NCBI GenBank assembly: GCA_030549205.1
Contig: JAUKTV010000007.1
Span: 620,001 to 684,000, forward strand
Length of the DNA stretch: 64,000 nucleotides
DNA from: Apiosordaria backusii
Taxonomy: Eukaryota; Ascomycota; Sordariomycetes; Sordariales; Lasiosphaeriaceae
Direction: 5' to 3'
In this document: in pieces, positions 45,654 to 56,261 of the stretch
How the letters are laid out: each line of letters opens with the position of its first letter
Position numbering within the stretch: position 1 is the stretch's first letter
Translations under genes and position numbers: made by a program
The notes under the pieces: model-generated
The model's database searches: none
What the model was told of the DNA's origin: nothing
The model's input: only the letters and a program-made list of their open reading frames with translations

Positions 45654-47571
45654 ATGAGGATAGCCTGCCTCCAATTCTCCCCCCAAGTGGGTGAGGTCTC
45701 GAAAAACATCTCCAAAGCCGACGCTGTACTCGCTGCTTCAGCGGCAGAGCTTGAGGAAGGGATTGATCTGTTGGTTCTCCCTGAGATGGCTTTTTCTGGT
45801 ATTTACCCCTTATCATTCCCCTTTCTCCTAAACACCTTACTTACCACACATCATAGGTTACAACTTTCGCACTCGCGCCCACATAACCCCCTATCTCGAA
45901 TCCCCTTCCACCGGCCCAAGTTCCTCATGGGCCAAGCAAAAAGCTCAATCCCTCAACTGCACCGTCGCAGTCGGGTATCCGGAGCTCCATTCTCACACAG
46001 ATCATGAGTACTACAACTCCTTACTAGTCGTGAACAACCAAGGGGAGCAAATGGCCAACTATCAAAAGTCGTTTCTGTACTACACCGACGAAACCTGGGC
46101 AAAAGAAGGTCCGGGGTTTTACGCTGATAGTGACAATAATACTCACATCATGCCTGGGAGAACAACAGCTATGGGGATCTGCATGGACATCAACCCGTAC
46201 AAATTTACCAACCCTTGGAACCTCTACGAGTTTGCACGGCATTGTGTAACGGTCAAGGCGAATCTAGTCGTGATCAGCATGGCGTGGTTGACGCTGGAGA
46301 TGAGGGAGCGGTTTTTGACTGGGAGGGAGGAGCACCCGGATTTGGAGACGCTGGCGTATTGGGTTGGACGGTTGGAGCCGCTTGTTAGAGGGGAGGGGGG
46401 GCATGATGAACGGGAGGAGATAATTGTTGTTTTCGCGAATAGATGTGGGTGGGAGGAGGAGGCGGTTTATGCGGGGAGTTCGGCGGTTATGGGGGTGAAG
46501 GGGGGGGAGGTGAGGGTTTATGGGGTGCTGGGGAGGGGGGTGGAGGAGTGCTTGGTGGTTGATACGGAGGGGGAGCCGTTTGGGAGGTTGGTAACGAGAT
46601 CTAAACACGAGAAGGAGGAGGAAGAAGAAGAAGAGGAGGAGGCGGAAGAAGACCAGCAACGGCATGGTAACGAGAACGAACAAAGGAATGGGGCAACTCA
46701 ACCACGACACGGCAGCAACGACAACAACAACCCATCATCACGACCACCCCCCTCCTCCTCCACCTCCTATTCCACCCAACACCAACATTACCACGACAGC
46801 AACCGTTCCCCCCAACGTCCAAAATTAACCCTCCTCACCGACCCCCTCACCATCCCCCCCTTCAGGTCTCACCCCCCAGCAGCAGCGCCACCAATCCACC
46901 TCCCTGCCAACCTCAATCTAAGCATCTCAATGACCCCCCAAACCTTCTACAACTCCCTCCCCACCACTCCCCCGCAATCCCAATCTGGTATCATGTGGTC
47001 ATTATCCCCTGATAATAACCCCTTCAGCGACAAGCACGCCACCACGGAAATAACCTCCTTCCCAGTCTCCTTCTCCTCTTCCTTCTCACCATCCTTCTGC
47101 TCCGAGTCACTCTCTCCAAGATCTCTATCATCACTCGATGACGATGATAACACCTCGGAGATGGATGCAAACGAGTTTTTTGAGGCGTGGTTAGTTTCGC
47201 CTGTCGATGAGAGAGATGAGGGTGGTAGGAGAGGGGGGAAGAAGGAGGAGATGAAGTTGGGATATTGGGAGGAGGAGAGGTTGTGGGGGTGGAGATGGCC
47301 GCCGGGGACCGGTGCAACAGTGTGCACCACCCGAGAGGTCAAAGCAGCAAACGAAGGGGGCTATGATGGACAGGAAGACGAAGAGGATGATGATGATGAT
47401 GATGATGATGGTGTATCGCCTATGACAACAAAGAAGGAGGATGTGGGGGAGGAGGAGATGATAAGGATTATGGCTAGTCCGAGTGTTTTTAAGGATTTGA
47501 GGATGCCGAGGGGGGGTGGTTTTTGGGTGGGGGATGGGAGGGGGAGGGGGAGAGGGGTTGAGGTTCGGTGA
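45654..47571 (+). CDS. NTA1: Protein N-terminal asparagine/glutamine amidase (Nta1), long C-terminal extension
   Basis: Exons 45654-45798 and 45857-47571 (58-nt intron GTATTT...CATAG) give 619 aa. Nta1 is the nitrilase-superfamily enzyme of the Arg/N-degron pathway that deamidates N-terminal Asn and Gln. The catalytic triad is visible: Glu44 (LPEMAF), Lys near residue 119 (NYQKSFLYYTDE) and Cys near residue 157 (GICMDINPYKF). GYPE and FANRCGWEEEAVYAGSSAVMGV are also typical. After about residue 255 a poly-Glu run starts a disordered insert rich in Asn, Ser and Pro, so the protein is longer than yeast Nta1 (457 aa). Base composition alternates sharply: G-rich 46260-46660, C-rich 46690-47000, G-rich again to the end. 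Confidence 0.9.
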
Positions 47572-48118
47572 TTTGGAAGGAGACTGGGTTATATCATCGA
47601 GATGAGGTCGCTTGATTTGGTATGGGGCTGCTGAGAGCCGTGATACTGGGAAATAGGCATATATATATGTATACACATATACGAAGAATTTTGGTAAATA
47701 TATCATGAACTGTGAGCAACACCTCCTTCCCTGTTTCGGACATTCCAATGGTGTTGGTGGAGTATTGTGGATATTTTGTGTTCGACGTCAGATCCGAGTA
47801 TCTCTTATATGTTGGGCACTTTGCTCTATAACTGGATTGTATGTCACAGGAAGTAGAGGGCAGTTGATATAAACTTTTACCTCGGGTGTGTAGGCGACGG
47901 TGTCGGTGCTAGCATGACTTACGTGTCATGGTCAGCCAGGCAGCCATTAACCACCCCATCAAGCAGGTAAAAGTACCGGATCCAAAGGTTGTGCATACAT
48001 TCATTTTGGACATGATGGCCTGAATATGTTCTGAGGATCTAGTCCGATTTATCTTGGACTGAATTTTCCGCCGGGAATCTTTTTAGTAGAAAAACAAAAC
48101 GAAAGCGGGCAGGAAACG
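47572..48118. other. Intergenic region, NTA1 to four-TM gene
   Basis: 3' flank and promoter; no feature was recognised. Confidence 0.4.
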
Positions 48119-49076
48119 ATGACGAGAAAAGGGGTGTATGCCGGGGCGCTGATTGGGTTGGTTGTTGGTGAGTTGCGTTTTTTCCATTTTGCATCTGCTT
48201 TTATTCTATACTTTGTTGTTTGTTTCGAGCCCTATTTCTTTTATTTATGTTCTGTGAACGGCTTTAAATGGCTGTTGTCGTGGGCTGTTTTGAAGAGGCC
48301 CTAATGATGAAGTGCTGGCGGCTGGTGGATGAAGATCAGCAACGCCATCTCCTGCTCTGTTTGTGTTTAATATTCACGATAGCATCCCCTCTCAAATCCT
48401 GCATAATCATCATCCTTCACGGCACTGACCAAAAATACCATCATATCTAGCAACCCTCACCACCCTCTCCGCTCTCCAATCCTCCACATGGATATCCTAC
48501 GACCTCTCCGCCCCAGACCTCGCCGTCTACGACCACATCGGCCTCTCCACCCGCTGCACCCCTTCCGGCTGTGTCCCCTTCCCCTCGGTCAAATTCTGCT
48601 CTTCCCTTACGAGTATACCCCCCCATAACAGCCAAGCACCTCACCACCACCCCTCCATGTTCTGCGCCAAATGGCGGAGTGCTGGGTTTTTGCTCAACCT
48701 CTCGTTGGTATTCCATCTTGTTGCAATGGTGGCCGCCGTGTTCATCTTGATCAGCAGCAGGAGCAGCAGCAGCAGCAGCAGCAATGGGACCAGAAGAAAA
48801 AAGCATGGGTGGAAAATCCTGGCTGGGTTGATGGGATTGATGGGAGTTATGGAGATGTCGGCAGTGGGAATAGTGGCCGAAGTAAAGGATTATGAACAGA
48901 TGTTCCAGGTCCCCGGGTATGAGCTTGGCTGGGGGTGGTGGTTGGGGTTGGGAGGGGGATTGATGGGATTACTCATGGCTTTGGCGGTGGGAGTGGCGCA
49001 AGTGATGATGAGGTCGAATGAGGGGGGATATCAGCAGTTGGTTGGGGACGAAGGTGGTGATGCTGCTCGGGTGTAG
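48119..49076 (+). CDS. Four-transmembrane (claudin-like topology) protein of unknown function
   Basis: Exons 48119-48167 and 48451-49076 around a 283-nt intron (GTGAGT...ATCTAG) give 224 aa. TM1 is GALIGLVVATLTTLSAL, formed across the splice junction. An outer loop of about 85 residues follows with four Cys and a Trp (STWISYDL, CTPSGC, VKFC, MFCAKW). TM2 is AGFLLNLSLVFHLVAMVAAV, then a Ser run encoded by an AGC repeat. TM3 is ILAGLMGLMGVMEMSAVGIV and TM4 LGLGGGLMGLLMALAVGVAQ. This layout (short N-tail, Cys loop, three further TMs) is claudin/SUR7-like, but no family signature is clear. The intron length and exon 1 are supported by frame and topology only. Confidence 0.7.
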
Positions 49077-49248
49077 ATGTCCTCTGTGTGATCAATTTGC
49101 TTCTTTGTTTTGATCAGAAAATATATCTTCACCAGCTGTCAAGTCGCATCAATGGATCAAAACACCAAGGAATGGACAGGTGAGCGTGATGGAGGCAAGT
49201 AAAGGAAGGAAGCGGCTGCCCATCAGCCGCAGGGCAGGAACATACAGA

Positions 49249-49553
49249 ACCACGGTATATATATTAGTTCAACCACGCTCCTTCCAACAACCGCCTACGC
49301 ACATATCCGGTAACTGGAATGGTCTGATAGCTCAGCTGGTAAGACGTAGGCGGCCCGGATCAGGCAACTAACAATGCCCGGTGTGAAAACACTGCTCCGT
49401 GGACGCCTCGAGTTCGATTCCTGCCAAGGTCTTTCGAGATTTTCGCAGGAATAGACCTCTCCCCGCCGCCGGCCAACCCCCCCGTAAAACCCTACACGAC
49501 TGGGTTTTCGTAGCCCGCCCCCCAAATGGGGGCGGGTGAGCTTTTTTTTTTTT
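49249..49553 (+). ncRNA. Dispersed pol III-like element, copy B (TATA, A box, B box, hairpins, T12)
   Basis: Plus-strand copy of the element at 15115-15415. The conserved TATA block starts at 49249 (TATATATATTA 49256-49266, then GTTCAACCACGCTCC). A tRNA A box TAGCTCAGCTGG is at 49328-49339 and a B box GTTCGATTCC at 49412-49421, about 72 nt apart. The B box lies in a hairpin ATTCCTGC/GCAGGAAT. A second hairpin AAAACCC/GGGTTTT (49486-49508) and a strong one CCCGCCCCC/GGGGGCGGG (about 49514-49537) precede a T12 run at 49542-49553. The order fits a pol III transcript of roughly 230-270 nt. I see no closed tRNA cloverleaf and no U6, 5S or 7SL signature. This copy keeps the longer T run and better-paired last stem, so it is the better candidate for an active gene. 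Confidence 0.62.
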
Positions 49554-49971
49554 CTGTCTTTTTCTTCTTCTAGGTGTATATGTATTTTTGATTTTGAATA
49601 GATCGAAAAGGGACAAAATGAGGCGACCGTTTGGTCTCATGTGGTCGGGAATATCTAAATCAAGGGGGACCATGGTTACAGTCGCACACCAAAGTTCAGT
49701 TGAGAAAGACATTTCGACAATCCTGAACTCACCTCCCTTGCGCAACTCCCCAGCCTGCTAGACAAAATCATGGTATCGTCAGTCTCTCAGAATAAGCCAG
49801 CACGCCGAGCCTTGGTGATGTGAGTCAAAGTCATCGAGGTATAAACCGAAGCATCAGTGATCAAGTAACACATTTGCAAAAAAGCAATCGCATTCCCAGC
49901 AGCCTAACATGCCGCCGTATAAGACTTTTGTCTCTGATAACACAAAACCAACACCTAACCATCTAAAACCC
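49554..49971. other. Intergenic region after the pol III-like element
   Basis: 3' flank of the converging minus-strand coiled-coil gene. No coding signal. Confidence 0.4.
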
Positions 49972-51785
49972 CTAACTAAACCTCAAAAATCTCCCCCACT
50001 CCCTCCCCCCTCCCCTCCTATTCTCAACCAAATCCAACCTCCACCCCTCCCAATTCTTCAACCCCCTCTTAATCTCCTTAATCCTCTCCAACCTCTTCTT
50101 CTGATCCTCCTCCTGCGCCCTCCTAAAAGCCTCCTCATCAAACTCCAAATCATCATCTTCCAAAAACCCATCATCATGTCCATGTTGATGTCCGTGATGA
50201 TGCCCTTGATTTCCCCCACCAACACCCCCAGTCAACGCACTCAACCCGCTACTCAACAACTCCCCAAACCCCCTCCCCTGTTGTTGATACCCCGGCGAGC
50301 CTAGCCCTCCCAAATCTACATTCTCAAACCTTGCCGACGAGGGCTCGTGATCATCCAGCCCAACCTGCATCTCTTTCCGCTTCTCATGCCAAATCCCCCT
50401 CCTCAAATCCGTATTCTCCGCCTCCAGCTCCCTCACCCTCTTCTCCAACCTCAGCCGTTCTTCATCTTCCAATTCATCAACCCCCTCATCATCCCCGCCC
50501 CCCTCTTGCGCGTCCTTCTTCCTCAGTCTCAAGTTCTCTGCCTCCACCTTCTCCAACTTCTCCCTCAATTCCGCCACTTCCTTCTCCATCTTTTCCTTTT
50601 CCTTTCTCAGCGCCTGCGTCCGCCCATCCTGTTCCTTATGAAGCGTAGTAAGCGTAGCAACCTTCTTCTCCAACCCCTCCACCTTCCTACCCAACTCCTC
50701 CTTCTCCCCCCTAACCTCCTTCACCTCCCTCTCCGCCTGACTCGCCTTCGTCTCAGCCGACGACCTCGCACTCGCCTCCTTCACCACCTTCTCACTCGCC
50801 CTCTCCAACGCAACCTTCACATCCCCCAACTCCCTCTGCGCCTGGCCCGCCGCCTTCTCCGCCCTCCCCAACCTCTCCTCCAGCGCAGCAACCTGCTCAT
50901 TCACCCCCCCACCACTCCCCCCACTCAACCTCTCCACCTGCGCCCTCAACCTCCCCATCTCCAACTCCATCGTCTCAATCGTCGCCATCTTTGCCTTTAG
51001 CTGCTGCTCCAACTCCCCACCACTGGGCTGCTGTAAAGCAGCAACAGAAATACTCCCACTAGCCCCATGCCCCTTCCTCTGTTGCGCCACCATCAACTGC
51101 TGATTCTGCCTCTTCAACCCCTCAATCTCCCCCTTTAGCTTCTCCACCTCCTCCTCCCTATCCCCCCCACCCCCGCGTCAAGTTTACCACTATCCCCCTC
51201 CTCCCTCAAATCCTCCAGTTCCTCCTCCACCCTCTGCAGCCGTCTCTCATTCTCCCTCGCCTCCCTCTCCCACTTTTGTTTTTCCCTCTCTAGCTCCTCA
51301 ATCTTCTGCAATTGCTTCCGGTAAATATCCGGCGCCGTCTCCCCCTCAGGACTAAACAGGCCCCCCGACACAGAAATCGACCCCTGCCGAAAAGACGTCG
51401 AGCGAGCCTTGGACGCTTGGGCCAGTGATGATGACGGGGGCGCGGTGAGGGTGGGGGAAGTAGCTTTGGAGTCTGTCTCGACCGCTTCATCGGATGGCTC
51501 AGCGGCCGGGGGAGGGGCGACTGCTTCTGAGGAGGGTTCGGGGGTGCCGGCCGCGGGGGTTTCGGCCGTAGTAGTGGCATCCTTGTCTTCGGCGGCGGCG
51601 GCTGTTTTTTTGCCGCCCTTTTTGGCCTTCTTCTTCATCGCTTCGACCTAGATAAATAACATGGTTAGAATGGTCAATGATTCCCCATGGTGAAAGCAAG
51701 ACGGCCGGGGGAGGGCCCAGGCATAGCGTACCCTCTTCTTGGCCGCGGCGAGCTTCTCGGCTCTCTCCTTTTCTTCGTCGGCCAT
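49972..51785 (-). CDS. Long coiled-coil protein (golgin/M-protein-repeat-like), apparent frameshift
   Basis: Minus-strand exon 1 is 51785-51732 (MADEEKERAEKLAAAKKR), exon 2 51647-49972; the 84-nt intron is GTACGC...ATCTAG. A basic and Ala/Thr/Pro-rich head is followed by about 400 residues of heptad-like coiled coil (KIEELEREKQKWEREARENE; EKLKGEIEGLKRQNQQL; AELREKLEKVEAENLRLR). Near the C-terminus are LEFDEEAFRRAQEEDQKKRL and IKRGLKNWEGWRLDLVE. The two halves are in different frames. Adding one base at the C7 run 51162-51168 (G on the coding strand) joins GVGGDREEEVEKLKGE and gives 576 aa. A structural or vesicle-tethering role is possible by analogy only; no GRIP domain is visible. The coding strand is very purine rich. 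Confidence 0.75.
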
Positions 51786-52315
51786 TGTGAGGTCTTGTAT
51801 TGAAATAACAGTAGTGGTAATTGCCGAAAAAGGAGAGCGCGGAAGAAAAGAGTCAGACAATGGTTGTGAAATGGAGCTTTGGTTGTTGTTTGAGGTCAAG
51901 GTGGGAGCTGTCGCATCAGCGAAGGTGGCATCTACAAGCCACAAAGGAGCTGGGGTGCTCGAGGCCCCATAGCGCCCAATGCACTGATCCCTGTCAGCCA
52001 CAGGGGTACTCAAAAGTGACGACATTCTTCGTCCAAAACAACATCAACATATTCAGCAGATATCTACAGACATCTTTGCTCTCGAGTAGTAAGTGAATCC
52101 AAAGTTCATAAAGCAGTCTATTGCTTCGATCATCATGGTACTATTCATAAACGCAATATCCGCAAAACTAAACCCAGCCATACAGCATTCCTCCCGACAG
52201 TTTTCCCATCGGTCCAATCCTTTTTATATCACCACCGACGGCCTGGTTACCGTCTTCCTATATTATTTAAACTTTTATTTTTATTTCATTCCCACTACCC
52301 CTCAACCTTTTCCGC
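51786..52315. other. Intergenic region, coiled-coil gene to transketolase
   Basis: 5' region of the coiled-coil gene and 3' flank of transketolase. No feature was recognised. Confidence 0.4.
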
Positions 52316-54832
52316 TTAGAGGATCTGCTGGAAAGCGCGGTTGATGGGCGACCGGACGGGCACACCCTTCCAGAAGTCGATGGTCTGAACGGCGCGCTTG
52401 GCGATACCCTCGGGGGTAAACTCGAACTTCTGTTGGACGAATCATGGTTAGCAATGGCCTGCGATAACATGGCGAAAAATAACTTGCCTTGTAGACATCC
52501 TTGTAGGGGCCGGAAGCACCGAAGCGGTTCAGGCCGAACTGCTCGTGAGTGTACTTCTCCCAGCCCGTGGTGCTCATGACCTCAATGGACAGAGAGGGAA
52601 TGCCATCGGGAAGGACGCTGAGCTGGTAGTCCTTGGGCTGAGTGTCGAACACCTCGAAGCAGGGAAGAGAGACAACGCGGGCCTTGATGTTGTGCTTCTC
52701 GGCGAGCAGCTTGACGGCGTCAATGGCGATGCACACCTCGGAACCGGTCGAGACGAGGGTGATGTCGGCACCCTCCTGCTCGTGGAGGACGTAGCCACCC
52801 TTGATCGCCTTCTCGATGGTGGAGCCCTCGAGCTGGGGAAGGTTCTGGCGAGAGAGAGCAATGATGCTGGGGGTGTGCTTGGAGGTGAGAGCGATGTAGT
52901 AGGCAGCCGAAGTCTCGTTGCCATCCGCTGGGCGCCAGACCATGCAGTTGGGGAGGGCGCGGAAGTGGGTCAGGGTCTCAATAGGCTGATGGGTGGGACC
53001 ATCCTCACCAAGACCGATGGAGTCGTGAGTGGCAACCCAGATGACGCGGACCTGGGAAAGGGCGGAAAGACGGACGGCACCGGCAGCGTACGAGACGAAG
53101 TTGAGGAAAGTACCGCCATATGGGAGGATGGTACCATAGGCAGCGAGACCGTTCATGATGGCGCCCATACCGTGCTCACGGACACCGTACCGGATGTACC
53201 GACCCTCATATGTGCCGAGACCAGTCGCTGGGGGCTGGAAGTCGATAGAGCTCTTGGAGCGGGTAAGGTTGGAGCCAGTCAAATCGGCAGAGCCACCAAC
53301 AAGCTCGGGGACGGCATCAAAGATCTTGTTGATGACAATCTCGGAAAGCTTTCTGGAGGCGACAGCGGCATCGGCAGGAGTGTAGACAGGGAGGTTCTTC
53401 TCCCAGCCCTCGGGGAGATCACCCTTCTGGCGGCGGACGAGGTCAGCAGCCTCACCCTTGTACTCGTCGGAGTACTTGGCGAACAGCTTGTTCCACTCCT
53501 CCTCAGCGGCGGCACCAGCAGCCGAAACCTTGCGGCAGTGGTCATAGACCTCCGGGAGAACGTCGAAGCTCTTCTCGGGGTCGAAGCCGAACTTCTCCTT
53601 GAGCTGCTTAATATCATCAGGCTTCAGGGGAGCACCGTGGACACCGTGGGTGCCCTGCTGCTTGGAGCCGAAACCAATGATGGTCTTGAGCTGGATAAGA
53701 GTGGGCTTGTCCTTGACCTCCTGGGCCTTCTTGAAAGCGTTCAGGATGCCCTCGAGGTCGTGGTCACCGTCCTCGACGGTGATGGTGTGCCAGCCGTAGG
53801 CCTCGTATCTCTTGATGACATCCTCAGTGAAAGCCTGGTTGGTGTCACCATCAATGGTGATGTGGTTGTCGTCCCAGACGGCAATGAGGTTGCCGAGCTG
53901 GAGATGGCCGGCGAGAGAGCAGGCCTCGGAGGAGACACCCTCCATCAAGCAGCCGTCACCGAGGAAGGCATATGTGTAGTTGTCAACAAGGTCGTAACCG
54001 GGCTTGTTGAAGACAGCAGCGGTGTGCGCCTGGGCCATGGCAAGACCGACAGCGTTGCTGATACCCTGGCCGAGAGGCCCAGTGGTGACCTCCACGCCGG
54101 GAGTGTCGTGGGCTTCGGGATGGCCGGGGGTGATGCTGTCGACGGTCTATGATGGTGACTGTCAGCGATTTGACCCAGCATTTAGATGGGAAATAAGCTT
54201 CTACTTACACGGAACGCCTTGAGGTCATCAATGGAGAGGGCATAGCCGTAGAGGTGGAGGAGAGCATATTGGAGCATGCATCCGTGACCGTTACTGTGGG
54301 TGGTAAGGTCAGCTCATAGCTCACTCACCCAGCGCGAGCTGTTTAAGCTACCAGCTCAGAGAGAGAGAGCACTTACGAGAGAACGAATCTGTCGCGGTTG
54401 AGCCACTTTGGGTTCTTGGGGTTAAACCTCATGATCTTGTTGAAAAGAACGTGGGCAACAGGTGCCATGCCCCTATACTCGTGTCAGAAACCTCAAACCT
54501 TGTTTGCGCCGGCATCGGCAGTCCGTGTTTTGACGCCATCGTCGAGGGAGCTTGCTTACATTGGGGCACCGGGGTGACCGGAGTTGGCATGAGCGGTCGC
54601 ATCGGCCTGAAAGAGAGAATTAATTGTAAGTCACTGGCCATTCTGATGCGCTCTCAACAGGTGTTGGCGGCGCCGAATTGTACACATGGCGGAATGCCTT
54701 CGAACAGGATTGCGATGGCGGGGGCGGGGTTCTTTTTTCTGTTGAGAGACTCTTGGATGGAGGGGTATTGGAACTTACGGCCAGAACACGGATCGTGTTG
54801 ATGGTCTTGGTGTCAACCTCGGTGAAGCCCAT
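52316..54832 (-). CDS. TKL1: Transketolase
   Basis: Six exons on the minus strand, 54832-54779, 54606-54560, 54472-54377, 54293-54209, 54146-52488 and 52429-52316, give 684 aa. Transketolase moves two-carbon units in the non-oxidative pentose phosphate pathway and uses thiamine diphosphate and Mg. The N-terminal signature is ADATAHANSGHPGAPMGMAP, spread over three exons. The TPP-binding motif is GDGCLMEGVSSEA ending in DDNHITIDG. The second signature is YGGTFLNF, with HDSIGLGEDGPTHQP downstream. The C-terminal domain has TGSEVCIAIDA. The last intron (52487-52430) has a GC donor (AAG-GCAAGT) instead of GT, with a normal CAG acceptor; only this choice restores KDVYK-KFEFTPEGIA. Strong C-ending codon bias indicates high expression. 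The symbol is by analogy with yeast. Confidence 0.96.
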
Positions 54833-56261
54833 CTTTGCGGTTTGTCTACTGAATCAATCTAAAGACAATGACAAGATAGGAGGAAGATTGTACGAGGAGG
54901 AGAAAGGGGAGGGGAGTCACTGGATATGAAGAGGGAATTGGGAAGAGAGCGAAAGGTTCCCGGTGGGGTGTTTTAACCAAGGGCAAGGGGAGGGCGTTGG
55001 GGGGTGTCGAGACAAAGTGGGGTTATGCCTCTGGGGGAGTTCCAGGTAGGAGAGCTTCCCCTGCCCGTGCCTTCTGGTTCGCCCGGATGAATGCCAGCTG
55101 TGGACCTTTTGGCGAGTCCAGGGACCTCTACGGTATCTAATCTCTCAGTCTGGCAGCCAGTTTTTTTGTCTGTTTTGCCCCCAGCCGTGATGATCTTTTT
55201 TTTTTCTGTCGCCGCCTAGTATCGGAGCAGGCGGAGCTTGGTGACGTCGAGAAGTCCTTGACATTTGCTGGCGTGCTTAAGGTAGCTCCGGCTTGTCCTT
55301 AGCTCCCCATCAATTCTTAACCTACTATCATCTTCAACAGCTGTGCCCATGAGTATCTCAGAGGAGTGGGAGCGCTATGAAACAGCCATGAGCGGCACGT
55401 TTCCCCTCCACATGGATGCCCCGCGTTTCTCAGATGTGTGTCCCAAGAGATGATCAATCAAGACCCAGATATCACAAAGCCATGCTGCTCACTCAGCGAA
55501 CCAGATCTCCGCTCCGCGGTAATGCGAGGAGATAACACATCACCCATCAAACATTAGGAATTCCTAAATCTCCGGGCAGCTGACCTTCCATGGATGGCGC
55601 TATCTCCCTCGACACCGACTTTCAACCTCGAAACCCCTGGCATGGACGAAATCGGAGGTTCGCCCGATGTGAATGTCAATACATAATTACAAAACAGATG
55701 CAGGGGCGGGGTCTTGACGAGCTGCCGTGCCATGAGCTGGTGGAGGCGAGCGCTATTGGCCACAGGCTTTGCCTCTGGTTGGGCCATGATGAGACGACTT
55801 ATTCATAGCACAAAGACCCAGACATAGCGCTTGCCACGCCATCCTACTCCTGCTACATGCCGAGCATCTTGTGCGTTGCGTGATGCCCGGCAGAATACAG
55901 CCGCTCTCAGATATTTGTCCGAACTTACCAAACATGAGTGACGGTCTAATTGCTGATAGAGATTCGGATTAGGGTTAGGGTCTAAGCGTAGGTAGCTCTC
56001 TAGAGTTAAACTCAAAAAACTTCATAGCGGGTGAGGGGCACCCTCTCAACACCAAGCCTCAACCCGGCGAGCGACCAATTCAGCCTAAAATCTTCAAGAG
56101 GCATTAACCACGCCTGGACCCTGCGTCCCCACTCCTGTCACCGGGCTGGAATTTTAGACGAGGCTGAAAGTCTCTTACGACAACATCTCCCAATGGAGTA
56201 ATTACACAACATTCAGCCTCTGCCTCGCTCATTCACACATCTGAATATCTGAGATCTCATC
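54833..56261. promoter_or_regulatory. Divergent promoter region transketolase/BMT6-like, with telobox
   Basis: 1.4 kb separates the opposite start codons. TTAGGGTTAGGG occurs at about 55970-55981, some 280 bases before the methyltransferase start. Pyrimidine-rich stretches flank the transketolase start. ORFs here are short and carry no domain. Confidence 0.5.

Noticed and set aside
49321..49436. Intron-containing tRNA within the pol III-like element
   Set aside because: A and B boxes are present, but no acceptor stem closes (nothing complementary to GGTCTGA after the B box) and the T stem does not pair.
52545..54152. 535-codon plus-strand ORF opposite transketolase
   Set aside because: It is the antisense shadow of a gene with strong codon bias; the transketolase reading is certain and the antisense product has only Leu/Val/Gly/Asp-rich low-complexity content.
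55554..56015. Short ORFs in the transketolase/BMT6 gap
   Set aside because: Under 80 codons, both strands, no start context or domain.
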